Of a stretch of DNA of 64,000 bases, positions 51,559-59,455 are shown in pieces. Position 1 is the first letter of the stretch; every line of letters starts with the position of its first letter. Both the position numbers and the translations under genes were made by a program. This stretch comes from Microbacterium sp. 2FI (GTDB taxonomy: Bacteria; Actinomycetota; Actinomycetes; Actinomycetales; Microbacteriaceae): contig NZ_SCMR01000012.1 of assembly GCF_005502885.1 (NCBI RefSeq), forward strand, positions 47,328 to 111,327, in the 5' to 3' direction. The notes under the pieces are model-generated. The model saw only the letters and a list, made by a program, of their open reading frames with translations. It ran no database searches and had not been told where the DNA came from.

Positions 51559-51564
51559 TAGACT
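51559..51564 (+). promoter_or_regulatory. -10 element TAGACT upstream of smpB
   Basis: TAGACT lies 45 bases before the smpB ATG, so the smpB message here has a short leader that ends in a CAGGAG ribosome site, unlike the leaderless genes around it. Confidence 0.45.
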
Positions 51565-51609
51565 GAACGGCTGCTGTGCGCTCGGCGCAGCGGTGGATCA
51601 GGAGTCGTC

Positions 51610-52086
51610 ATGCCTCGGGAACGCGGTGAGAAGGTCGTCGCGACCAATCGTCGCGCGCGCCACGAGTACACCATCGACAAGACCTACGAAGCCGGTCTCG
51701 TCCTCACCGGCACCGAGGTCAAGTCGCTGCGCCAGGGCCGCGCCAACATCTCTGACGGGTACGCGTACATCCAGGGCGGCGAGGTCTTCCTCGACGCGGT
51801 CCACATCCCCGAGTACTCGCAGGGGCACTGGACCAACCACGCGTCCAAGCGCATCCGCAAGCTGCTGCTCCACAAGGACGAGATCATCAAGCTCTCGCAC
51901 GCCGTCTCCGCGGGTGGCTACACCCTCGTCCCGTTGAAGCTGTACTTCTCGGACGGCCGCGCCAAGGTCGAGATCGCCGTCGCCAAGGGCAAGCGCGAGT
52001 ACGAGAAGCGGCAGACGATCCGCGAGCGCGAAGACAAGCGCGAGGCCGAGCGCGCAATGCGCTCGCGCAACCGCCTCGGGGAGTAG
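51610..52086 (+). CDS. smpB: SsrA-binding protein SmpB
   Basis: This 158-residue protein carries tmRNA to stalled ribosomes. The core (about 15-130) has the motifs [28 protein letters not shown] and PLKLYF, and the basic C-terminal tail ([16 protein letters not shown]) reaches the decoding centre. A GAGT-type site (CAGGAGTCGTC) precedes the ATG. Its RNA partner, ssrA, lies about 3.8 kb downstream rather than immediately next to it. Confidence 0.96.
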   Translation: MPRERGEKVVATNRRARHEYTIDKTYEAGLVLTGTEVKSLRQGRANISDGYAYIQGGEVFLDAVHIPEYSQGHWTNHASKRIRKLLLHKDEIIKLSHAVSAGGYTLVPLKLYFSDGRAKVEIAVAKGKREYEKRQTIREREDKREAERAMRSRNRLGE

Positions 52087-52101
52087 CTCGCGGCCCGCGC
52101 C

Positions 52102-52782
52102 TCAGCGGGCGACGAACCGCGCCTCGACCGCGGCTGAGATCACGATGTCTTCGGGCTGCAGCTGCACGGCGGGACCGCCGCCGTCGGCGCCGTCGGTGTC
52201 GAATGACGCCTTCGCCATCAGCATCCGCGGCGCCGCGGCGCTCTCGTGAGCCTCGCCGCGGGTGAGCAGGCCCAGGTCGGCGATCTCGAGGGGGGTGACC
52301 GAGGACAGTCCGATCGCTCCGGCGTACGCGGTCGCCCGCGCCACCGCGACCCCGACGGCGCCGGCGGCGATGGCGCGCTCGGTCGCCGACCGGGTCTCGG
52401 GGGTCAGCTGCCAGTCGATCCACCCGAACTGCACGCCATCGCGCTCGGCGACATCGCCCGCCCACCATGACAGCGCGGCGAAATCGGCGAACGTCACGGA
52501 GAAATCGACCGACGCATAGTGCACCGGCGCGAGGCGCTTGCCCTCGTTGTTCCACGGGCGCTCCGACCACACCGAGACGCGCTGGCTGGTCCATTCGATG
52601 AGACCGCCGGCACTCTTGCGGGCCGCGAGGTCGTCGCGCACCGGCTCGCTGAGTGCGGCCATGCGCTCGACGACGGCGCCGCGCTCGGGGCCTTCGGCGC
52701 GGATCGTGAGGTGGGCGACAGCGCGCTCAGGCGTGATCCGCTCCTCGTGCTCGCCGCGGACGGTGATGACGACTTCGCTCAT
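52102..52782 (-). CDS. SIMPL (DUF541) domain protein
   Basis: This 226-residue protein has no signal peptide. It starts with VVITVRGEHEERITPERAVAHLTI, the pattern of SIMPL/DUF541 proteins, and continues with the domain's repeated beta-alpha units. The function is not known; members have been linked to stress resistance and envelope proteins. Here the cytoplasmic form is unusual, because SIMPL proteins are often exported. TAGAGT ends seven bases before the ATG. Confidence 0.8.
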   Translation of the reverse strand: MSEVVITVRGEHEERITPERAVAHLTIRAEGPERGAVVERMAALSEPVRDDLAARKSAGGLIEWTSQRVSVWSERPWNNEGKRLAPVHYASVDFSVTFADFAALSWWAGDVAERDGVQFGWIDWQLTPETRSATERAIAAGAVGVAVARATAYAGAIGLSSVTPLEIADLGLLTRGEAHESAAAPRMLMAKASFDTDGADGGGPAVQLQPEDIVISAAVEARFVAR

Positions 52783-52789
52783 GCAGGTG

Positions 52790-52795
52790 ACTCTA
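52790..52795 (-). promoter_or_regulatory. -10 element TAGAGT for the SIMPL gene
   Basis: TAGAGT on the minus strand lies seven bases before the ATG at 52782, with no ribosome site. Confidence 0.5.
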
Positions 52796-52915
52796 CGCAC
52801 TGGCGAGACGAGCGAGAACCGTCGATCTTCATGCGACTGCATCCAAAGCGGTGCCGGGGCCGGAAGGACTCTTTCGAAGGGCGACGACCGGTCGCCCCGA
52901 CGTAGGAGGACCACC

Positions 52916-53737
52916 ATGCGAACGAAGATCTTCGCGGGCATCGCCGCCGGGGCCATCGCCGCCGTCGGACTGCTCGCTCCCGCGAGCGCCGCCACCGCCG
53001 ACACCGCCGTGCTGTCGGTGCTCCACGGCATCCCCGACACCCCCGTCGACGTTTGGGTCAACGGCGAGCTCACGCTCGACGACTTCCAGCCCGGCGACCT
53101 CGCCGGACCGCTCGACCTGCCTGCCGGCGCGTACGAGGTCGCTCTCACCGCCCCCGACGCCACCGACGACAGCGCACCCGTGCTCGGCCCCGTGAGCCTC
53201 ACGCTCGACGCCGGCGTGAACTACACCGCGGTGGCCCACCTCGACGAGGCCGGCGCCCCGACAGTGACGCCGTTCGTCAACGACACCGCGGCCACTGCTG
53301 CCGGTGAAGGCCGCCTGACCGTGCGCCACACCGCCGCGGCTCCGGCCGTCGACGTCCTCGCCGGTGGCACCCCGGTGATCGAAGGCCTCGCGAACCCCGA
53401 CGAGGCGACGCTCGACCTTCCCGCCGGCACCGTGTCGGCATCCGTCGCCGCGGCCGGCACCACCGAGCCCGTCATCGGCCCGGCAGACGTCGAGGTCCAG
53501 GAAGGCGTCCTCACCATCGTCTACGCATGGGGCAGCCTCGAGGACGGCAACCTGGCAGTCGCGTTCCAGACGGTCGAGGGACTCCACTCGGCTCCGGATG
53601 GCGTCAACTCGGGCACCGGCGGTCAGCTCGCCCAGCGCGACGCCAGCATGCAGATGCTGCTGATCGTCGGCGGTCTGGGACTCGCTGCGGCCGTCGCGGC
53701 ATCCGCCGTCATCGTCCGCGCCCGCAGCGAGCGCTGA
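52916..53737 (+). CDS. Surface protein with DUF4397 domain and C-terminal membrane anchor
   Basis: This 273-residue protein has a signal peptide (1-26), a DUF4397 domain (about 30-130, VLHGIPDTPVDVWVNG), a second repeat-like region (about 130-215), and a C-terminal helix plus basic tail (MLLIVGGLGLAAAVAASAVI, RARSER). The tail resembles a sorting signal without the LPXTG motif. A strong TAGGAGGA site precedes the ATG at 52916. A class F sortase gene follows 13 bases later. Confidence 0.88.
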   Translation: MRTKIFAGIAAGAIAAVGLLAPASAATADTAVLSVLHGIPDTPVDVWVNGELTLDDFQPGDLAGPLDLPAGAYEVALTAPDATDDSAPVLGPVSLTLDAGVNYTAVAHLDEAGAPTVTPFVNDTAATAAGEGRLTVRHTAAAPAVDVLAGGTPVIEGLANPDEATLDLPAGTVSASVAAAGTTEPVIGPADVEVQEGVLTIVYAWGSLEDGNLAVAFQTVEGLHSAPDGVNSGTGGQLAQRDASMQMLLIVGGLGLAAAVAASAVIVRARSER

Positions 53738-53750
53738 GGGCAGGCCGGCC

Positions 53751-54401
53751 ATGATGAGGACGACCGTCGGATCGCTGGGGGGCCTTGGCGCCCTGGCGGT
53801 CGTCCTCATGCTGGCGGGGTGCGGCTCGACCCCAGGAGCCGCCCCGCCAGGGCCGACCCCCTCGGCTGATCCGGCGCGATCGGCGACAGCGGCTCCCACG
53901 CCTGTCGTCGACGTGCCGGTCGCGGCGGCCACCCCGACACCGGCTCGGCCGTCCGTGCCGCCGGTGCGGGTGGCCGCCCCTTCGATCGGCGTCGACATGC
54001 CCGTTGTCTCGGTGGGCGTCGAGACCGGCGGCTTCATGGAGCTGCCGCCCGACCCGGCGGTGGCGGGGTGGTATCGCTTCGGGGCCGCCCCCGCGAGTCC
54101 CGACGGCAGCGTCGTCATCTCGGCGCATGTGGACGCCCCCGACAAGCCGATCGGCCCCTTCAGCCGTCTGCGCGAACTGCCGGTCGGCGAGGCGATCGAG
54201 GTGACGGATGCCGCCGGTGCGGTGCACCGGTACGCCGTTCAGAGCGTCACGTACTACCCGAAGACGGCACTGCCCGTCGACGATCTCTTCGCCCGGTCAG
54301 GCAGCGATGCTCTCGTGCTCATCACGTGCGGAGGCGCGTTCGATGCCGCAACGGGGCGCTATGCGGATAACGTGGTCGCCATCGCGACCCCGACGACATG
54401 A
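53751..54401 (+). CDS. Class F sortase
   Basis: This 216-residue protein has a hydrophobic N-terminal segment that also ends in a lipobox-like LAGC (residues about 20-24), then a Pro/Ala-rich linker and a sortase domain (about 72-216). The catalytic residues are His126 region (VVISAHVDAP), Cys near 193 (LITCGGAFD) and Arg in GRYADN. Sortases join surface proteins to the cell wall or to each other. The start could be either of two adjacent ATGs. It is in line with the DUF4397 gene and an ECF sigma factor gene. Confidence 0.9.
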   Translation: MMRTTVGSLGGLGALAVVLMLAGCGSTPGAAPPGPTPSADPARSATAAPTPVVDVPVAAATPTPARPSVPPVRVAAPSIGVDMPVVSVGVETGGFMELPPDPAVAGWYRFGAAPASPDGSVVISAHVDAPDKPIGPFSRLRELPVGEAIEVTDAAGAVHRYAVQSVTYYPKTALPVDDLFARSGSDALVLITCGGAFDAATGRYADNVVAIATPTT

Positions 54402-54438
54402 GCCGGCGATGACGACGGCGAAGGTGAGAGGAGCGAGT

Positions 54439-54990
54439 GTGGACGAGGCGCAGGAGCGCGAACTGAGCGATCGGTTCCGCCGAGGCGACGAGCGAGCGCT
54501 TGAGGAGATCTATCGGCGATGGTCGCCGATCGTCTTCACGCTGGCGCTGCGTTTCCTCGGCGACCGCGGCGACGCCGAGGATGTGACGCAGAAGACCTTC
54601 GTGTCGGCATGGACCTCGCGCGCCTCATATGACGCGACGAAGGCGAAGCTGTCGACCTGGCTCGTCGTGATCGCCAAGCGTCGCATCGCCGACACCCTCG
54701 AGGCCCGCACTCGGGTGCGCGCCCTGCAGGAAGAGCTGCAGCGATTCGCCACGCCCGACCAGCTGACGGGGCCTGAGATCGATCTCGGCGACCGCCTGCT
54801 GCTCGCCGACGAGATCGATCGCCTCGAACCTGACGCGCAGCGCGTGCTGCGGCTCGCCTTCTACGACGACCTCACCCATGAGCAGATCGCGAAACGCCTG
54901 GAGATGCCCTTGGGTACCGTGAAGAGTCATATCCGTCGAAGTCTCACGCGCCTGCGCAGCCGATTGGAGGTGGGCAATGTCGCATCCTGA
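54439..54990 (+). CDS. ECF-type RNA polymerase sigma factor
   Basis: This 183-residue sigma factor has region 2 (RGDERALEEIYRRWSPIVF then GDAEDVTQKTFVSAW, about 12-60) and region 4 (LTHEQIAKRLEMPLGTVKSHIRRSLTRLR, near 142-170). The GTG at 54439 follows AGGAGCGAGT and is preferred over an ATG ten codons earlier. Its stop overlaps the next gene by 14 bases. It probably directs expression of the unit in response to the anti-sigma factor's input. Confidence 0.9.
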   Translation: MDEAQERELSDRFRRGDERALEEIYRRWSPIVFTLALRFLGDRGDAEDVTQKTFVSAWTSRASYDATKAKLSTWLVVIAKRRIADTLEARTRVRALQEELQRFATPDQLTGPEIDLGDRLLLADEIDRLEPDAQRVLRLAFYDDLTHEQIAKRLEMPLGTVKSHIRRSLTRLRSRLEVGNVAS

Positions 54991-55729
54991 GCAGTCACAT
55001 CTCGACCCCGAGCGGCTCTCGGTGCTCGCCCTCGGCGATCCGGCGACGGGTGCCGAGCAGATCCACCTCGACAACTGCGACGAGTGCGCGATCGAACTGG
55101 CCGAGCTCGAATACACCGTGACGGTGGGTCGTGCCACGGTCGGACTCGGCGACCTCGAGGCCCCGCCCGAGAGGGTGTGGGATCGCATCTCCGACGAGCT
55201 CGGGCTCGGTGCGGGCGAGGCGCCGTCGGCGGATCCCGCGACCGTCGTCGCCGACGCGCCGGAAGCAGCCGACCTGACGCCGGCACCCCGTCGCGGCCGC
55301 GCGACCCGCGTGCTCTTCACGCTGGCGGCGAGCGTCGCGGTCATCCTCGTCGTCATCGGCGTCTCGAACATGCTGCGCCCGCCGCAGGTCGTCGAGCTCG
55401 CCTCGGCGACGCTGGACGCCTTCCCCGACCACCCCGGCGCAGCGGGAGCGGCCGTCGTCGTCGAGACCGATGGCGGCGAGAAGGAAGTGCGGGTCGAGCT
55501 CGACGCCGACGAGGCGTCTGACGGATACCGCGAGGTGTGGCTCATCACCGCCGACGCGTCGGCGCTCGTGAGCCTCGGCGTACTCGAGGGGAGCGAGGGC
55601 ACCTTCCCGATTCCGGAAGGCATCGACATCCGCGACTACGTGCTCGTCGACATCTCGCAGGAGCCGACCGACGGCGATCCCGCGCACTCGGGCGACTCGA
55701 TCGTGCGCGGCGAGCTCGGATTCGCGTGA
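54977..55729 (+). CDS. RskA-like anti-sigma factor
   Basis: This 250-residue protein has an N-terminal zinc-binding anti-sigma motif His30-x3-Cys34-x2-Cys37 (IHLDNCDECAIE), a membrane helix (about 112-130) and an outside RskA-like domain (LASATLDAFPDHPGAAGAAV onward). It should hold the upstream sigma factor at the membrane and release it on an envelope signal, probably by proteolysis. The start lies inside the sigma gene with GGAGG just upstream. Confidence 0.9.
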   Translation: MSHPEQSHLDPERLSVLALGDPATGAEQIHLDNCDECAIELAELEYTVTVGRATVGLGDLEAPPERVWDRISDELGLGAGEAPSADPATVVADAPEAADLTPAPRRGRATRVLFTLAASVAVILVVIGVSNMLRPPQVVELASATLDAFPDHPGAAGAAVVVETDGGEKEVRVELDADEASDGYREVWLITADASALVSLGVLEGSEGTFPIPEGIDIRDYVLVDISQEPTDGDPAHSGDSIVRGELGFA

Positions 55730-55840
55730 TCGGAATGGCGGCGCCTCGGCATCCGTTGTACTCTGGTGTGCTCGGATGCCTCGGCATCCGGGTTCTGACA
55801 ACTCCACAGCGTGACAACGGCCCTTCACGCGAAGGCTCAT

Positions 55841-56209
55841 GGGGATGATCGGTTTCGACATCGCCTGTGAATCTGCGAGAAGCGGGCCGAGGATGCAGGG
55901 TTATCTCGTAAACGATCTCTGCAAACCAATAAGTGCCGAAACCAAGCGCACTGATCTCGCCCTCGCTGCCTAAGCGAGCCTGAGATCCGTCAGACCGCAG
56001 GCGTTCCCGCTGCGGACCCTGGCGTCATCTAGGGGACTTGCTGCGTGACGGCGCCTGGACGTCACGCGGGACTCTTCCCAGGCTGGGCTCGTCGACTTAG
56101 GTGTCTGTGACAAAGGTCGGAGCCGAGCAGAACGCTTTCATAGACTGCGCCCGGAGAATACGCAGTATCCCAGCGATGGACGGGGGTTCGATTCCCCCCA
56201 TCTCCACCA
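55841..56209 (+). ncRNA. ssrA: tmRNA
   Basis: This 369-base RNA starts GGGGATG and ends CATCTCC-ACCA, which pair as the tRNA-like acceptor stem; the 3' CCA is encoded, and the T-arm GGTTCGATTCC is present. The tag reading frame starts at 55935 and reads AETKRTDLALAA before TAA (55971-55973), with the usual LAA ending recognised by proteases. It acts with SmpB to rescue stalled ribosomes. The 111 bases upstream, after the anti-sigma gene, must hold its promoter, but no clear boxes are seen there. Confidence 0.95.
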
Positions 56210-56227
56210 TTGCCGTTGTCACTGAGC

Positions 56228-56269
56228 AAGGCCTCGAGCCCCGCGTGATCACGCGGGGCTCGAGGCCTT
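56228..56269 (+). terminator. Terminator of ssrA: 42-base perfect palindrome
   Basis: The 42 bases form a perfect inverted repeat with its centre between 56248 and 56249, and TTTG follows. It begins 18 bases after the tmRNA 3' end and is the strongest terminator-like hairpin in the window. Confidence 0.75.
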
Positions 56270-56352
56270 TGTCCGTCGGTGTCGCTGTCGACTTCCGGGG
56301 GCGACTCGGACACACTTGAGAGTCGCCGATCGGCCAGAGAAACGGAGCAGTC

Positions 56353-56733
56353 GTGCAGTATCTGATCCTGATCCACAACAACCCGTCAGTCGCGGACATG
56401 TTCGCGAAGATGACAGACGAAGAGCGGACCGCCGCATACCAGGTCTACTGGGACGTCGAGAGCGACCTCGAAGCATCCGGCGAGCTCGTAGATTCCAAGG
56501 CACTGGATGATCGGACCCAGCAGATCGTTCAGCGCGGTTCGGGTGGACCGGTCGTCACCGAGGCGCCGCTGCCCGAAACCACCGAAGTGGTCAGCGGCTA
56601 CTACCTCGTCGATGTGGCGGCCGTGGAACGCGCGCACGAGATCGCGGCTCGGTTTCCCGAAGCGGCGGCATCCGGCGGCATCAGGGTAGCCCGCACCCTC
56701 ACGCAAGAAGACTTCGACGCCATGGGCTCATAG
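56353..56733 (+). CDS. YciI-like (DGPF domain) protein
   Basis: This 126-residue cytoplasmic protein starts MQYLILIHNNPS and contains the YciI/DGPF-type ferredoxin-like fold pattern, ending GGIRVARTLTQEDFDAMG. The family is widespread in actinobacteria, often next to sigma factors of the ECF41-like group, with no proven catalytic role in this form. The GTG start follows GGAG. A sigma factor-like gene is convergent to it downstream. Confidence 0.85.
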   Translation: MQYLILIHNNPSVADMFAKMTDEERTAAYQVYWDVESDLEASGELVDSKALDDRTQQIVQRGSGGPVVTEAPLPETTEVVSGYYLVDVAAVERAHEIAARFPEAAASGGIRVARTLTQEDFDAMGS

Positions 56734-56808
56734 GGCCATCCGCCCCGAGGACTTCAGGCGGGCGACGAGATCATCGGCCGCGGATCTTCGGGCGGGCGCT
56801 CTCCGGTG

Positions 56809-57798
56809 CTACCAGTCCAGCACCGCGCGCGCGACGATCGTGGTGACACATTCGGCAGGCCGTCCGCCGGGCGCGATGACGGCGAGGTCGATCTCGTGCA
56901 GTGCCGTCCAGTCGGCGGGCATGCTGTTCCCCTCGATCAGCCATATGTATTTCTGGCCGGCCGTGGGAAACGCGCCGAACTCGACATCGGTGCCGTCGTC
57001 GAGGCACGAGCGATCCTCCCGCGAGCTGAGGGAGCCGCTCGCGGTGAGTTCGTCGTGCGTCGTCACGAGGTCGACGATCTCGGCCGTGATCGAGTCCCCG
57101 TCGACGTGGACGGCCACCCGTCCTCGGGTGGACCCGTCGGGCGACTCGAACGTTCCGAATGCCTCCGGGCTTGCTCCCGATGTCGGTACCCCGGCGGTTA
57201 CCGGCGGCGGGGTCCTTCCGATGCCTGCGATGCCCGCGATGACCGGAACTCCGAGAACGACGACCGCGACCGCGCCGATCGCGATGGCGGATGCCGCCCA
57301 CGCACCGACGGGCGGAAAGCGTCGCGCGGGCCTTGCGGGCACAGTGAACCTCCCGTCCCGGAGTCGGTCCAGGTCGGTCTGGGCACGCACGCTCATGCCG
57401 TCGCCGGGCTCACCCAGTACCACGCCGACGTCCGCCGCGCTCAGGCGATCCCAGTACGTCAGCTGAAGAACCTCGCGTTGAGCGGCGGGCAAGGCTGCGA
57501 GCAGCCGCAGAAGCACATCGATGGCATAGTCATCGGCGTCCGTGTCGGCGATCACAACGGCGTCCCGCACCGCGCGATTCTCGCGCACCTGCCGCCGCAC
57601 CTCTGCCCTGCACAGGTTGTGCGCCGTGCGGAACAGCCATCCCACCGGGTGCGCATGCCGATGCGGAAGCTTGAGGAGCGCGAGTTCGAACGTGGAAGCG
57701 ACGATGTCATCGGCTGGCGCCGAGCCCACCAGTCTCACGACGTATCTTCTGACGTCGCCGTGCTGGGAGCGGAACAACTCCTCAAACCTGTCGAGCAT
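56809..57798 (-). CDS. ECF-like sigma factor fused to a membrane and extracytoplasmic domain
   Basis: The 329-residue protein starts as an ECF sigma factor: region 2 (FRSQHGDVRRYVVRLVG and ADDIVASTFELAL, about 9-45) and region 4 (LPAAQREVLQLTYWDRLSAADVGVVLG, about 103-129). The recognition helix that follows is poor (EPGDGMSVRAQTDLDRLR). The frame then continues through a membrane helix (about 167-192) into an outside domain of about 135 residues with no recognised fold. AAGGA precedes the ATG. Such a fusion of sigma factor with its own membrane tail would tie activity to the envelope. No separate anti-sigma gene is seen. Confidence 0.85.
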   Translation of the reverse strand: MLDRFEELFRSQHGDVRRYVVRLVGSAPADDIVASTFELALLKLPHRHAHPVGWLFRTAHNLCRAEVRRQVRENRAVRDAVVIADTDADDYAIDVLLRLLAALPAAQREVLQLTYWDRLSAADVGVVLGEPGDGMSVRAQTDLDRLRDGRFTVPARPARRFPPVGAWAASAIAIGAVAVVVLGVPVIAGIAGIGRTPPPVTAGVPTSGASPEAFGTFESPDGSTRGRVAVHVDGDSITAEIVDLVTTHDELTASGSLSSREDRSCLDDGTDVEFGAFPTAGQKYIWLIEGNSMPADWTALHEIDLAVIAPGGRPAECVTTIVARAVLDW

Positions 57799-57852
57799 GG
57801 GATCCTTCTGCGCGCACCCCGTCGGTCCATCGACCCTGTCACCTTTATATGC

Positions 57853-59388
57853 TCAGGAGGATGAGATCCTGACATCGGGGCGTCTGTGCACCAGCAGCAC
57901 CGTGTCGTCGAGCGTCGCGGAGGTGCCGTCAGGCGCCGTCGCTCCTCGCGGCCGTGCCTCGGCGATCTCGACCATCCAGTCGGAATCGTCCAGGCCGAGC
58001 GCGTCGAGCTCGTCGGCCGCGTTCAGGAAGACATGCGCGCCGCCGTGCCCCGCCGGCGCCCACGGGGGCGGGCCGGCGTGCGAGACGATCAGCATCCGTC
58101 CGCCCGGCGCGACGCGTGCGGCCGCGCGTCGGAGTGCCCCGGTGCGATCGAGGGCGACGGGGGAGTGGAAGAAGCTCGCCGTGACGAGGTCGTACTCGCC
58201 GACAGTCTCGGCCTCTGACAGATCCGACACGACGAAGTGCGCATCGATGCTCGCGGTACGGGCGGCATCCTGCGCCCGATCGATCGCCGTCTGTGAGATG
58301 TCCACTCCGGTGGCATCCCATCCTTGCTGCGCGAGCCAGATCGCGTCGGCGCCCTCGCCGCAGCCGAGGTCGAGCGCGCGCCCGGGTTCGAGGCCCTGCA
58401 CGACGTCGACCATCGTGCGGTTCGGCCGACCCGACCAGAGGCGGTCGGCGTAGCGTCCGTTCCAGTAGAGCGCCGGTGCGAGGTCGAAGTCCTCCTCGAC
58501 GAGCGCGGCGTTGACGGCCGCACCGGCCATCGCACCGGCGCCCATCGAGAGCGGTACGTTCGCCATCGGGCTCACGACGTTGCCCGCTGCCCAGATTCGG
58601 GCCGAGCTCGTCCGGCCCATCGCGTCCACCTCGAGGAACGAGCCGACCGGGGTGTCCGCCCGCGCCAAGCCCAGGTGCGCGACGAACGCGTCGTGCGGGC
58701 GGACGGCGCCCATCGTGAAGAGCGCGCCGACCGCGACGACCCGGCCGTCGCGCAGGCGCACTCCGGTCACCTCCGTACCTTCGCCGACCACCTCGACGAC
58801 CGGTTCGGCGACGATCTCGACGCCGCGCGCGTGCAGGCGTCGCGCGATCTCGGGATCGATCGCGCCCAGCATCCCGGCGAAGACCACGACGTCGTCGCTC
58901 CACTGGCGCACGAGCTGCGCCTGGTGCAGCTGGTGGGGCGAGACGAGCAGCACGCCGAGCCGGCGGTCTCGCACCTCCCAGCCGTGGCAGTAAGGGCAGT
59001 GGAGCACGCCCGTGCCCCACCGCTCGGCGAGGCCGGGGATGTCCGGCAGGTCGTCGGACACGCCCGTCGCGAGAACAAGGGCGCGCGCCGACTCCGCGCT
59101 GCCGTCGGCGAGGGTGACGGTGACGCGCGTCGCCCCTTCGTCCACGCGCGCGACCGCCACCGCGCGCACCTCGACGTCGTACGCCTCGACTTCAGCACGC
59201 CCGCGGCCGAGCAGGTCGCCGGGCGACATACCGTCGTGCCCGAGCACGCCGTGCATGTGCGGGGCGAAGCGATTGCGCGGCGCTCCCGTATCGAGCACGA
59301 GCGTGCGACGGCGCGCACGGCCGAGCATCTGTGCGGCGCTCAGGCCGGCCGCGCCGGCCCCGATGACGATGGCATCCCAGGTGTTCAT
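57853..59388 (-). CDS. Thioredoxin-reductase-like flavoprotein fused to a class I methyltransferase
   Basis: The first half of this 511-residue protein (about 1-300) is an FAD/NAD(P)-binding thioredoxin reductase-like oxidoreductase: VIGAGAAGLSAAQML near 8-22 and the redox pair Cys131-x2-Cys134 (HCPYCHGWE). The second half (about 305-511) is a SAM-dependent methyltransferase with ALDLGCGEGAD at 338-348. The same fusion occurs in other actinobacteria; its substrate is not known. The start at 59388 begins the conserved sequence. A divergent cupin-type regulator gene shares the promoter region. Confidence 0.92.
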   Translation of the reverse strand: MNTWDAIVIGAGAAGLSAAQMLGRARRRTLVLDTGAPRNRFAPHMHGVLGHDGMSPGDLLGRGRAEVEAYDVEVRAVAVARVDEGATRVTVTLADGSAESARALVLATGVSDDLPDIPGLAERWGTGVLHCPYCHGWEVRDRRLGVLLVSPHQLHQAQLVRQWSDDVVVFAGMLGAIDPEIARRLHARGVEIVAEPVVEVVGEGTEVTGVRLRDGRVVAVGALFTMGAVRPHDAFVAHLGLARADTPVGSFLEVDAMGRTSSARIWAAGNVVSPMANVPLSMGAGAMAGAAVNAALVEEDFDLAPALYWNGRYADRLWSGRPNRTMVDVVQGLEPGRALDLGCGEGADAIWLAQQGWDATGVDISQTAIDRAQDAARTASIDAHFVVSDLSEAETVGEYDLVTASFFHSPVALDRTGALRRAAARVAPGGRMLIVSHAGPPPWAPAGHGGAHVFLNAADELDALGLDDSDWMVEIAEARPRGATAPDGTSATLDDTVLLVHRRPDVRISSS

Positions 59389-59419
59389 CACCCCAGCCTG
59401 ATCGCCGCGGTACACTTCG

Positions 59420-59445
59420 GCAAGTTGGTTTGCGCTATTGGCAAA
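59420..59445. promoter_or_regulatory. Candidate operator between the fusion gene and its regulator
   Basis: Three GCAA/TTGC half-sites lie at 59420, 59430 and 59441, about one helical turn apart and in alternating orientation; the last two form TTTGC-N7-GCAAA. The region is the 67-base gap between the divergent start codons, so an XRE regulator could bind it. Confidence 0.4.
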
Positions 59446-59455
59446 GGATGCGGAC

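Noticed and set aside
56101..56319. Small open frames within the tmRNA and its terminator
   Set aside because: They overlap a structured RNA and a palindrome and lack ribosome sites; the only translated part expected is the tag frame.
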